Source: Emmonsiellopsis sp. PD_33 (taxonomy: Eukaryota; Ascomycota; Eurotiomycetes; Onygenales; Ajellomycetaceae). From it: 64,000 nucleotides of DNA. Position 1 is the first letter of the stretch. Every line of letters starts with the position of its first letter. A program made the translations under genes and the position numbers. A model generated the notes under the pieces. It saw only the letters and a program-made list of their open reading frames with translations, had not been told where the DNA came from and did no database searches. Positions 46,482 to 57,320 of the stretch are shown piece by piece. The stretch covers positions 150,595-214,594 of the forward strand of contig JANTQF010000025.1 of assembly GCA_032988165.1 (NCBI GenBank). The letters run 5' to 3'.

Positions 46482-48436
46482 ATGACGGGTTTTTCACGGG
46501 CGCCCGAGGACAGGCCTACGCCTGCCGAAGTCGTATGTCTCCCGTTCACAGTTACTTGGGTATATTCTAATTTGCTCGCAGTATAACTGGAAAGTCTATG
46601 CCGCCTCTCTAGTTATTTCGATGGGAGTACTGGCATATGGTTACGACTCGGCTTTCATTGGCACAACCATTACACAGAAAAGCTTCAAACGTGATTTCGG
46701 CCTCGATCAGATGAGCGCCTCTGAGCAGGATGCAGTGTCAAGCAATTTGACCAGTATATGTACGACTATAATCACGTTCCCCGGGGTTTGGTGTATTATT
46801 ACTTACTTTGGGCATAGATTCTGCTGGAGGATTCTTTGGTGCCTTGTTTATGTTCTTCTCTTTAGAGCTGCTTGGCCGAAAGATGACGGTTATCATATCC
46901 GATGCTATCTTCATTGTTGGCGCGTAAGTGTCTCTGTCGAATTTGAATGATGTCGCTTTTACTGATATATACTATCAGGATTTTGTGCACAGTTCCTAAG
47001 AACCAACTGGGTTTAGTCTACGCTGGGCGTCTCTTGACTGGCCTCGGTGTTGGGGGAATAGCTGCAGTCTCCCCCATCTACATTGCAGAGATATCCCCAC
47101 CTGCGATTCGAGGCCGACTTACAGGATTGTATGTACATAATTATATTTCTACGAAGGCCTGGTTACTAACCACTTCTCAGCTTTGAATCTTTCTATCAAG
47201 TGGGTGCTGTTATCGGGTTGTAAGTGACACACTCCGCCCAAATACCCAAATGTCTCATGCTAACCGGCTCTAGTTGGATCAATTATGGCATTGTCCATAA
47301 CATCGATGCAAACGACTCCATAGCGTGGCGGATACCAAGTAAGTCGAGGCATATCCAATCGCCGCACGTATTTCCAACTAACATGATCCCAGTGGCTGTC
47401 CAACTCATCCCCGCCGGCCTTCTCGCCTTGATGATTCCAATTCTTAAGGAATCTCCGACCTGGCTCCTGAAGCAGGGCCGTGATGAAGAAGCATACCAAG
47501 TTTACAGCTATATTCGCAATCTCCCGACTGATCACCAATATATTGCAGAAGATGTCAATTTCGTCAAGGTACGAATTCAAAGCGAACGCGCAGCCATCAC
47601 AGGCGGTAAGCCAAGCTTCTCTGCATTCCTAAAAGGCGCCGTCAAAGAGTGCATGGCGAAGGGAATAAGGAACCGCTTCGCCCTAGTCTTCTTCATGTTC
47701 ATGTGGCAGGCCTGGTCCGGAGCTGCCGCTATTAACTACTGTTAGTTCCCATTCCCCCGTACCTATCCTCCCAGTACTCCTTTCCATGCTAACAATCGAA
47801 CCAGACTCCCCAACGATCTTCACCTCCATTGGCCTCACAGACGTCACCCTCTGGACAGGCATCTACGGCGTAATTAAAGCCGGCGGCTCCATAATCTTCT
47901 ACACCTGGTTCATCGACGCCTTTGGCCGCAAATGGCCCTGGATCATCTCCTCGCTTTGCTGCGCATTTTGTCAATACTACCTAGCCGGCTACATCGCCAT
48001 GGGCAGTCCAGAACCAGGCGTGGCTCAGTCGCCCTCCACAATCGCCGGCGGCAAGGCCGCGACCGCTTTCATCATGATATTCGGCGCGACGTGGAGTTTC
48101 GGCGCCAACGGTCTCCCCTGGATCATCTCTGCAGAGATCTTCCCCAGCTCGCTACGTAGTGTGTCGGGGCCGTTTGCGGGAATGAGCGTGTGGCTATGGA
48201 CTTTTGTGGTGACGAAGGCGCTGCCTAGTATGTATACGAGTATGGAATATGGGGTGTATATCTTCTTTGCGACTGCTTTGATTGCGGCCAGTGTTTATGC
48301 GTTTTTCTTCATCCATGAGACCAAGGGGTTGCGGGTTGATCAGATGGATAGTTTGTTTGGATTTGAGGGGGCGAGAGATGAGGATGATGGGTTGGATAAG
48401 GCGGGTTCTTTGGCGATGGATAAGGCGAGTGTGTAG
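46482..48436 (+). CDS. MFS permease, sugar/quinate transporter family
   Basis: Eight exons (46482-46532, 46582-46759, 46818-46923, 46979-47128, 47181-47219, 47274-47338, 47393-47740, 47805-48436) give 522 residues with consistent phases. Twelve membrane segments can be traced. Family motifs include LELLGRK after helix 2, GRLLTGLGVGG, EISPPAIRGRLTG, KESPTWLLKQGR, INYYSPTIFTSIG, DAFGRKWPW, PWIISAEIFPSSLR and HETKGLRVDQMDSLFG. Members carry hexoses, sugar acids or quinate across the plasma membrane; the INYYSPTIF and ETKGL blocks resemble quinate permeases, but substrate cannot be fixed. The copia LTR ends 138 bp before the start, so its upstream control region is displaced. Confidence 0.92.
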
Positions 48437-48791
48437 GCGTTACTACGCTGTGTATGGTGTATGAATATGTGCTAGGTTTGGCCTACCAACTCCTAATACC
48501 CTAGGCTGCTACTTACCAGCGGGTTTGAACACTTCAAAAATGATATCAAAACGCCTGGTAACGAAGAATTATCCTTGTGATTCTTTCATGTGGTAGCTGG
48601 TTACTATTATTTCCTCTTAAAATAACAAGAATAGCCCCCTTTTTCAGTTGCCTTTACCAACCACCGAACTAGCTGATCACCCATAGTATAAACGCAGGTA
48701 AAACACGAGACAAAAAGATAGAATGTAAATATCATTCATAATGCCAATAATAAACAAATCCCCTCCACAACCTCACCTTCATACCCTTCCC

Positions 48792-49989
48792 TTACTCCCC
48801 TCTAACCTCCCGTACAATCCCCTCCACAACCTCCTTCAACCCCAACCCATCCTTCACCCCCACCAAACCCGCATTAACCCTCCCCGCCTCGTCAAAATCA
48901 TTCCCACAACTCTCATCAATCAGCAACCCGGTAATAATGTGGCCGATCCCACTAAAGTCCCCCTTCCCCATCTTCTCCGTCGACTCCTTAATCAACACAT
49001 CTAAATCGGCCTCATTGCGTGTCCATTCCTCGCCGCCAGTAGCCTCTTCAAGGGCCTTTAGAAGCGTTCCAAGCGTCACTGTGGCATCGCGGAGGACGAT
49101 AAATTGGTTTGCTGCGTGCGCGGAATAGGCGGGGGAGAGAGACTGGGCAACGGCTTGTGCGACGTGGTTGAGGCGGGTAGCGGAGAATTTGGCGTTAGTA
49201 TATTTAGGGTCCCAAAAGGCGACAGTTTTGGAAGGGATGTCGAAGCCTAGGAAGCCGCTTTTGAGGGCTCTGTTGTTTATTGTTAGTCGGGGAACTGCTT
49301 AAATAGTATAGTCTGTCCAGGGAAAGGGGGGGCAGGTTGATGGGCCATTTATGTTCAGTTTGAAAGTAGAAGAAAATCCTTACCCATCCAGAAACGGCCC
49401 GTTGTTAAAAGCGGTCCATTCAATCTTATCCTGTCTGTCAACCAGATACTCCCATACCTGCGTTTTCAAGGCGCATAATGGCAGGCGGCGCTGCGCATTC
49501 TTGTTTCGCGAGTCACCGCCATACTCGCTAGGAATGAACCTCCTTACACCGGCCTCGATTGCGGCGTCGATGACTTTGATCTGTTCCGGGATAGCCACGG
49601 CGGCAAAGGTGGATACCACTGCATCCTGGCCCTTGAGCGCCTGGACTAGGGAGTCGTGGGTAAAGTCGGATTTGATACCGGTGACACCTGCGGGTGGGGC
49701 GTAGGTGGAGGTCTCGCGCGAGAGCGTAGAGACGGAGTACCCGTGCGGAGAGTTGATGAGGGCGTCGATTATAACGGGGCTAGAGTGATGGAGATAATGT
49801 TAGTCGGACATCGGTTGAACTGATTAGGTTTGGTATATCTCGACAGCGTATGGGGGGGCACAGTGGTTATAAACATACCCTACCGTGCCGCTGGGCTGTT
49901 GATTATGGTTAGTTAAACGATTCCAATATGCTGTAGGGAGGGGAAGCACATACTGCGACAACAATGACGTTCTTGAAATCCTTCGACAT
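48792..49989 (-). CDS. NmrA-like/isoflavone reductase-type NAD(P)-binding protein
   Basis: Four exons (49954-49989, 49879-49895, 49384-49779, 48792-49269) give 308 residues, the normal family length. The N-terminal Rossmann strand and glycine-rich loop read NVIVVAPSGTVGP. Further signs are VVSTFA, FIPSEYGGDSRN and AFNNGPFLDG, all usual in fungal NmrA-like/isoflavone-reductase proteins. Some members are NADPH reductases or oxidoreductases of aromatic compounds; others are redox sensors that bind NADP without catalysis. The second exon is only 17 nt and carries the end of the glycine loop. The gene is convergent with the permease, stop codons 355 bp apart. Confidence 0.9.
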
Positions 49990-50152
49990 GGCTGCAAGAC
50001 TGATGGAGTATCAGGGGATAAATAAACTAAAGCGCTTGGTTAAAGACTTCCAACTGGAAAAGAATATAATAAGCTGGCTGGTAGTATTCCTTGATCTGGT
50101 CGAACTGCTGAATACCTAGGTAGAATCCGTATATTCGATATCTTGATGAGTT

Positions 50153-50506
50153 TCAAGAAGACCTCTCGACATGAGAGCTGAGACCATATTTATATAATGG
50201 ATCCCTCGGATACATTCCATCATAGTACCTTCGCTCCCATCCCCTCCCTATGGCAGCGCCCTCATCGTCATGAAGAGACACCACGGAGTAGAATCGTATC
50301 AGCCTCCGTGCTCCCCCATTTACCATTGAATCAACCACAGCCGCGTTCCAACGCGGACAGATGATACACCGTTCATATGCGCGTGGATTCTCTGCCAAGT
50401 ATTCTACCACTGGCATCAAGCCTTCGTCTGGCGGACGGCATAGTATTGCAGCAGCAAACTTCTCAGCCAGGAGGCGAGAGACGGGGGTTACAGGCCATTG
50501 TGGCAA
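50153..50506 (-). CDS. Hypothetical protein, 117 residues, possibly a fragment
   Basis: A single open frame with codon use and amino-acid balance like a real protein (RLLAEKFAAAILCRPPDEGL, YERCIICPRWNAAVVDS, RFYSVVSLHDDEG, MYPRDPLYKYG). The frame is open a few codons upstream of the ATG to an AG acceptor-like site near 50520, so it may be the last exon of a longer gene whose upstream exons I cannot resolve. Family not recognised. It lies 163 bp beyond the NmrA-like start, on the same strand. Confidence 0.4.
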   Translation of the reverse strand: MPQWPVTPVSRLLAEKFAAAILCRPPDEGLMPVVEYLAENPRAYERCIICPRWNAAVVDSMVNGGARRLIRFYSVVSLHDDEGAAIGRGWERRYYDGMYPRDPLYKYGLSSHVERSS

Positions 50507-53500
50507 GGTGGAATCCTAGACACCATGAATAAGCTTAGAAATATACAAGCATGAGGGGGGTTGACATTTGACGCTGGCCGGCGAATCGGAGGCGCAGTCA
50601 CCGATGCCGCGATTGATAAGCATCCATCTTGGTCTTTAGTAACTAACTATTTGTCAGATACGAACATTTGTTCCTGTTGTCGCATACGAAAAGCCTCTCT
50701 TCGCTTCTTGACGAGCACCGAGAGCGATTTAATTCTCATTCGTCCTGGCGGGCAGAAGAGCATGTTTCCGTCATCTTTGGCTGCCTGCACAGGGAGCTCG
50801 GGGGAATGTCGAGTCGCGAACTGGTACTAGGTCGTAGTTTTGTCAATCGACCAGTTCCTTCAAGTGTCTCTTTTTTATTTCTAATTCTTTATTCTGTGCC
50901 TGAGAGCCCTGATTTCCCTTAAATGGAGGTGTCGTATGCCCAGTTTCATTGCCACCTTGCTACTATCCCTCTACCAAAGAAGGGTGATGGGGTTACCCCT
51001 GAGATGCGAATGTTGACTAGATATTCTTTGCAGCCGCCGAGCCCATATTTCAGTGCCCCAAAAACAGAACGTAGGAGATCTGTTACAGTTGTCCTCACCT
51101 GTAACCAGAAATCTTGCCTCTCCTTCCCTCCAACAATGATACTAAGAAGTGCTACCCCCCATGGGCAGCTTTTACAAAACGAAGACATCGTGGAAATCGA
51201 AGATTTTGAACTGTGTTTTTTATCGAAAGTTACATACTTATATTTTATAAGAGGATGACATACAACCCCCCCCCCCCCTCCCGATAAGCAGCTCCGCCAA
51301 AATTTGGGTGGACAGGATGATTTCACGTTGCGATACCCCATTATACAACCTGCCCCCCCCTCCGGGAAAGAGTTCCCTTTTGGCGAAGAAGGCTTAATCT
51401 AAGCTTGATGGCATCAATCAACCTGCAAATCAACAGCGATCACTTTGCCTCGTGGGTCTTGGACTAGGACTATTGCAATTGCATACTAGATGTGTGCCGT
51501 TCTCTCCTCAATACGCAAGGATTTCGAGAGCCACCTGGTCCATTGTCTAGAGCATCCTTGTGGAGGGAAACAAGGGATGTATTGCGCATCAGGCTGTTTG
51601 TTCCTCCTGGGAGTTTCATGTTTTGCTGTACCTGCTAGTCAGTATTCCTATCCTACTCCCATTTCTTCAGCTTTTTTGTTAATTGACCACTCCAGGGAGT
51701 GCATCAATGTTTCATGTGGTTGGGAAGCCATTTTTAGAATCAAAGTCTGAGTCCTCCAGTCATAATCAGTCTGGCCTGGAGGATGATCTCTAAGCACTGT
51801 ATCAAGGTCTGACATCCAGCATGTTATTGAAAACAATGTATTGGCTCTCTGAGGGGTGAAAATCAGGCTGTTAAGTTGAGGAGTCAACTGAGAATATAAC
51901 CGATGTAGTTGTTCTTCTTTCTATGGAATTTAGCAGCCGCTTCAATTCCCTTTCTGTTCCCAATAATGTATAGACCACATTGGGTACAAAATAAGTCTAC
52001 ATTAAGGCAGTTTGGGACAGCCATGAAACCCATGTTTTGGTCAACAGCAAGATCTAGGAAAATAAGCTCAGTCAATGAGCCCTCCTGGAAATATCCCCCA
52101 AAGCATTGGCCTGTTGACGCATTGAAGAAGTGGATATTCCGGAACCCCGCGCGATTGATAGGCATATTTTGTTTCTAAACAGAAGCAGAGCCTGAACTGA
52201 CACAACCAAACTTAAGGAAGAAGGTGTGGAAGTTTGTCTGAAAATCTGGAAACAGTTCAGACTTATTGTATCTCCCTCCAGCATCAATGAAGCCTGCAAC
52301 TCTGAGCACACAATTACTAGCCAGAGGGCACTCAGGGAAGAAGACGTTAAGCGGCAGAAATGATTATGCTACGACCCAGAGGTTGACTGGCTTGCCACTT
52401 TCGCCCCCCTTTTTTTTGGATCACGGTGACCTCCTGCAATGCTTTAAATTTATTAGCACCAGCTGACAACTGTTCGAACTGCAGAGAAGCTTACATATCG
52501 AAGACCGAACGGTTGCGGGATGAAGACCATAGAGCTTAATGCATATATTGAAATCACGACGTCGTGCTGGAGCCTCATATGACTGACTGAATTTTTGACA
52601 TATCGTCGTTGTTTGTAGTAATAAGAGACCTTGCCGACGAGTCAATTATTAGGCGACCGACGGTGTTTGCCTTCTGTACAAAACGATTTCCGGTACGACG
52701 ATCGACTTATCTGTCTCGGTATCGTTGCGATGTATATCCCGCTTGTAAGTGCTGATTAAATCGACTTCTGACCTCTTTAAGGTCGGGAACTGACTTCTCG
52801 AGGTCGGAGATACGGCGTTTGTGGTCTTTTGCCCCATGCCCGGTCTATTGTCCCCATCGTACTTGTTATACTGCGACCGCTTAACGCACACCACGCCCTG
52901 GCCATGGCGGAACAGCTTTGCGCAGCGCAGGCAGGAGGCTCGACCCGCGTAATACCTCTCAACAGGGGCATCAGCTTGAGAGTCGAGGTCTTTGCGAATC
53001 TGGTTTCTTTGTGCTCAGACCCAGCAGCAGCTTTTCCTTTGCTTGGGGTTTCAGGAATTAAGTCAAGGTATAATTTAATTTTGTGTTTTAAGGAAAAGGC
53101 AGTGAGGTTGAGGCTCATACCATTTAATTGCTCTCTTTCAAAGACAGTGGAATGATGGTAATATACTGCTTCTGGGCTGTAAGGACATCCTCAACTGACT
53201 CTGATAACTCATTTGGAATCATCTGGTAGTTCTTCTTGTCCCCGGTGCATTAAGGGCAGGCTTTGGTGGCACCTTTGATCTTCTTGCAGGTATGATCTGG
53301 CTGATTGTTTCCAATAAAATCAGTCAAGCAATAGATGCAGATCTTAACGCTGATAACACTGGGATTATGAAATGGAGAAGTGATGAAAGGTTCCTCTTCT
53401 AGACGCAACCATGATATCTGGCAATAGCGGCCATACCCTGACTAGCTGCAATATATGCGCGTTTGTAGACTTGTAGACAATATGTTCAAAAACTTTTAGC

Positions 53501-54900
53501 TGACTGCTAGTTGAGTGCAGCCGGCACCGGTCCCATGTAACACACTCTTCAGAAAACAAGATCTCCCTTGGAAATTTAAGGGAAGGTTGATGTGTCGCCC
53601 TTAATCTGCCAGTGTCTGGCATGGCGCAACTTTAAGCAAATATTAGGGTTGTGTAGAGCATTGAGTCATATTAACGAAGCCTTTCTTGCCGCCCTGACAC
53701 TAGTATGAACTGAAGATAATCATGAAGATGCCTTGAAGTAAATAACCCACTGGTGTTCAGCGGGTTGAATAAACCCCATATGCGTAGATTTATCGACCAG
53801 AAGCGGCACTGAAAGCCCGAAGAGGTGACATGCCTTCAGAACAGGTTCTGGATCAGCTGGTCTGATAGGGTATATATTTCCACTGATTAGCCCATGCAAG
53901 AACAATTATGAGATGCTCCCCTGAGAAAAGGTTAGGGCACCGAGCTAGTGATGAAGACAGTGTAATTGGTTGTCTCACAGTATGCGGATCCGATCTTTTC
54001 CATGCCACTTAGCACAGCTGTGGGCAAGATGTTCAGTGGCTGCTTTGCAAGCTATTGGATTCCCCCCGCAGTTCCATAGCTTTCTTGGGTAGTCATGTCT
54101 TTGCATTATCGGACCATTCCACATAGACCCTGTCGATATGGCCTTCGTATGATGGGTCCGGTCCGCCTTGTATAGATATATTTCGTATAATGCCACTTGC
54201 GGGGCAAGCCTTTCCTCATATCAAGGGTCGAAGAAAAAGGAATGGAGTGAAATGGAGCATGGACTTGATGGGTCCACGGAACAGAAAATCCATATTTCCT
54301 ATGTTGATCCCTTCGCAGACCAATTCCGGGTTTCCAATTTTCCCATATGGAAGAAGACGGGAGACGGCCCCGCGGTTGTTTATCCCAAGGGCGTTCATTC
54401 TAGGTTCCATGTTCTCCATGTCAGGCTCATCGAGGATTCATCCACAAAAGCAGACTCATTTAGTTCCTAGGCATATGATCCACCATAGCGCTCCTATCTC
54501 CTATCTTCAACCCTTCTTTGGCGATATATGGTCCGTTATCATCGAAATATGTTGAGAGATAAAGCTTCTATTAACGTCTCTGGAAATACCCCCCTCAAAT
54601 TTCTCTGGACTGTCTCTTGGATACTGAGTTTGGCAGGGTAACCGGCATCTTTCTCTGGAGAGCCTTCGCCGCGGAATCAACGGTATCAGCATACCCCCCG
54701 GTAATGGTCCAGGTAACAACTTTGCCCGCCCGTGTGTCCCCGAAGGGACAAACAGTGAGTGTTATCTGTCCACCATTTGCGCGGAAAGCGACGGTCTTTA
54801 ACCCTTCGATCGCCAAGTCTCTATTTGCCGTCGTGTCGAAAACGGTCGCAATATACGAATCGGCAGATTGGAGCCGTCTTTGAAGCCCGGTTGACTTGGC
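50507..54900. other. Decayed intergenic or transposon-derived DNA
   Basis: No intact gene. Open stretches are short and switch frame and strand, for example minus 51884-52165 (LTELIFLDLAVDQNMGFMAV) and minus 53720-54419 (several linked segments in different frames). CpG is present, unlike in the 24-46 kb island, but stops are frequent. A C14-type tract lies near 51266 and a second C run near 51352. Confidence 0.5.
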
Positions 54901-54924
54901 TTAAAGAGGCTGCCCAAGGTAACG

Positions 54925-55726
54925 TCAATGCGGTTTATTGGATAGACTGTTGCCAGCCGCGGATCTCGAGATGGCGTTCTGAGGCGCTGAACTGGGCGAC
55001 GAGTTGGAGGAGGAGGCCTTGAGTTGGGGAGTCCAGGGCGTGGTACTCATGAAATTGTATGAGTTCGTTGATTGCTTCTTGGGCGAAGGCGAGGTAAATT
55101 TCACGGCCCCGAGTTTCATCCCTATGATCAAGGCGCCCGTTGTAAAAGGGCTCAGTCTGGAAAACAGGTGGCAGCTGATAGAAATCACCACATAAGATCA
55201 CACTAAGGCCCCCAAAACGGGTGTCCCTCTCAGGGAATATATAACAGCATGCCTGATCCACCCAGGACAGCTGGTATAGGCCCACCATAGACTTTTCATC
55301 AATAAGTAAGTAGTGAACATCCTTAAAGAGGGCCTGCGGGGATTGGAGATTCTGTAGGTTAGATTGTTCATATGGCATTAAATGCTTGATGGGGAGCCAA
55401 AATAAGGAGTGGATAGTATGGGTGTTGATGAAGTGGGCAGTTACACTGATTGGAGCAGCTCAAATGATTGGTGTAGGAAGATTTTGACTGTCTGCAAGGT
55501 TTTAGAGGGTCATAGAGAGAATCATTATCAAATACATCTTGCCTGCTCCACCTTCACTGTCAAGGTTGAGAAGCAAAGGATCTGGAGAGCCACCATTAAG
55601 AAGCTCAGTATAGTGGTGTATGACCATGTCATAAAGAAGACGTTGGTCAGGGCTGAGAGTGCGAGGTGAGCCAGTGCCATGAAGGGTATGAAATCCTTGA
55701 ATCACCGACAGCGGATGCATATTCAA
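54925..55726 (-). pseudogene. Pif1-like helicase remnant, probably from a Helitron
   Basis: In order on the minus strand: LSPDQRLLYDMVIHHY, a P-loop DSEGGAGKMYLI (GTGKT-like, Thr changed to Met), a stop, AAPISVTAHFINTHTIHSLFWLPIKH (helicase motif Ia region), LFKDVHYLLIDEKSMVGL (Walker B) and FGGLSVILCGDFYQLPPVF (motif III). This is the SF1B Pif1 fold as found at the C-terminus of Helitron Rep-helicase proteins; the HSL(F)RLP and DEKSM wording favours the transposon form over host Pif1. Later motifs and the Rep domain are not found. At least two stops and one frame change break it. Confidence 0.8.
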
Positions 55727-56740
55727 GTCCGTTGAGCCAATGCTGTGATGAACGAGTTATATCCCGGCGCCTTTATTTTCGTATTTTCAACTCCATTGGC
55801 ATTTGTTGCAGGAGTTCTTTGAAGGTATAGTTAATTTTTTCGGATAGCCACGGTTTTGTTCCCTTGGCCAAATAATTGGGCCTAGCATCAAAAAATGGCC
55901 GAACCGCATCGCAGAATGGTTGGTCTTCTATCCATTCTTAGAATTTGCCCGTTAACACAATACCAATGTACCCACATAGTTGCCATGACGCGTGCAAGCT
56001 CTGCCAATTGACATTCTTGTTATTGGACCTTCTGCTGTAATGTCCCGCTTTATTCTATTGTTGCAGAGTCATGCTTCTCAGTGTGCTTTCATGAGGCAGA
56101 GAAACAGTTCGGAGTATTTTGTCTATCCCTCCACAGGAGAAGAATTTGGCGCGCTCGATATATCTGTCATAACGGATTCCGAATTCGTGGTAAGTTTCCC
56201 AATAGCCTCCTCTCCGGAAACGTAGTCCACTGACCTCTGACCCATGCACACAGGGGATATATGCGCGGGGAGGAAGCCCAAATAAATGGTAAAAGGGTAA
56301 TGAGTTTCAAGAGGTAGAAAGATATTAAGAGGAATTTCAGCTATTAAATAGCCATGTACAATGGTAAGAGAGGTTGGGGAGAGGCTGGACCGCTTTGCCG
56401 CCCGGAACGCCTGCCTGATCCGTTGCGTTTCGATCGTGTTCCTCAACGGGTCCTGGGCCTGGAAATTTGAGGGTCTCTCCCTGTATCGGAGCGTATGGTC
56501 GTCGTGGTACTTGCGGGACGATCCATCCCCATAAAATGCGCTTCATGAGCGGCTATGGGTGCGCGCCAACAGTTCGCGTCGCCATATATGCCCGCTCCGC
56601 AAGTGTATGGTGGATGTGGTGCAGCGTGTGGTCGGGGCCACAACGTTTCGCGTTGTATGTGAGAATACTAGTATTCTGTTGAAGGCGCAAATCGTCGGCC
56701 GTAGATACGCTAGTTCAGATTTACAATCAGCATCGGCTCC
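55727..56740. other. Non-coding or decayed DNA next to the helicase remnant
   Basis: Expected position of the N-terminal part of a minus-strand Helitron protein. I could not recognise a Rep motif; frames are short. Confidence 0.4.
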
Positions 56741-56749
56741 AAAAGACAA

Positions 56750-57320
56750 ACAAGCTCAATCACAATATAATAAACACAAGATACTGGGCTTACCACAGTG
56801 CTGTCCTCTGCCTTTTCAGCAAGATGTAAATTCCAGACATAGCCAGTAACTATAACCCCCACAAAGGGCAGGAGAGGATCATAACTTGCTGCAGTCTCGT
56901 CATCTATTCCGGCAAGCTGTAAAGTCGTTGTGGATTCCTCAGAGTACCAACCAGGACAGAGAGCCTGTATTCTCCTTGTAGTTCCCAGAGCCAGGGGTCG
57001 CGCTATTATCCATCTCCCTCCTCAACATACTGCAGAAGATGGATGGATGCAGTTGGGACTTATCACTAATAAGAATATAGGAGTAAGCATTAAAGTATGT
57101 AACAAGGGACCATAGTTAGCTCTGGCTAAGCAGCCTTATCTGCCTCATCAATAATAATAATAATGATATCCGGGTTAAGATTGAGACGAGTCTGCTCAAC
57201 ACCCAGATGTGAAAGGGTAGCACACACGACATTACCAAGCGAGAGTGTATATTCAAATAGACAAGTGAGAACTTGGTTTAGTGACAATGCTGGTCTGGGG
57301 CAAGGATCTTATTAGCCTTT
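56750..57320 (-). pseudogene. SF1 helicase-like remnant (Upf1/Sen1 type)
   Basis: The minus strand reads GNVVCATLSHLGVEQ followed by DIIIIIIDEADKAA, matching the motif Ib to motif II (DEAxxA) span of Upf1-like helicases. Downstream, in another frame, RPLALGTTRRIQALCPGW, TLQLAGIDDETAASYDPLLPF and VIVTGYVWNLHLAEKAE form a coherent open stretch I cannot assign. Frame changes mark it as a pseudogene. Confidence 0.55.

Noticed and set aside
54168..54555. 121-codon frame near 54.2 kb as a gene
   Set aside because: All three frames on both strands are partly open here and none carries a recognisable motif; it sits in decayed DNA.
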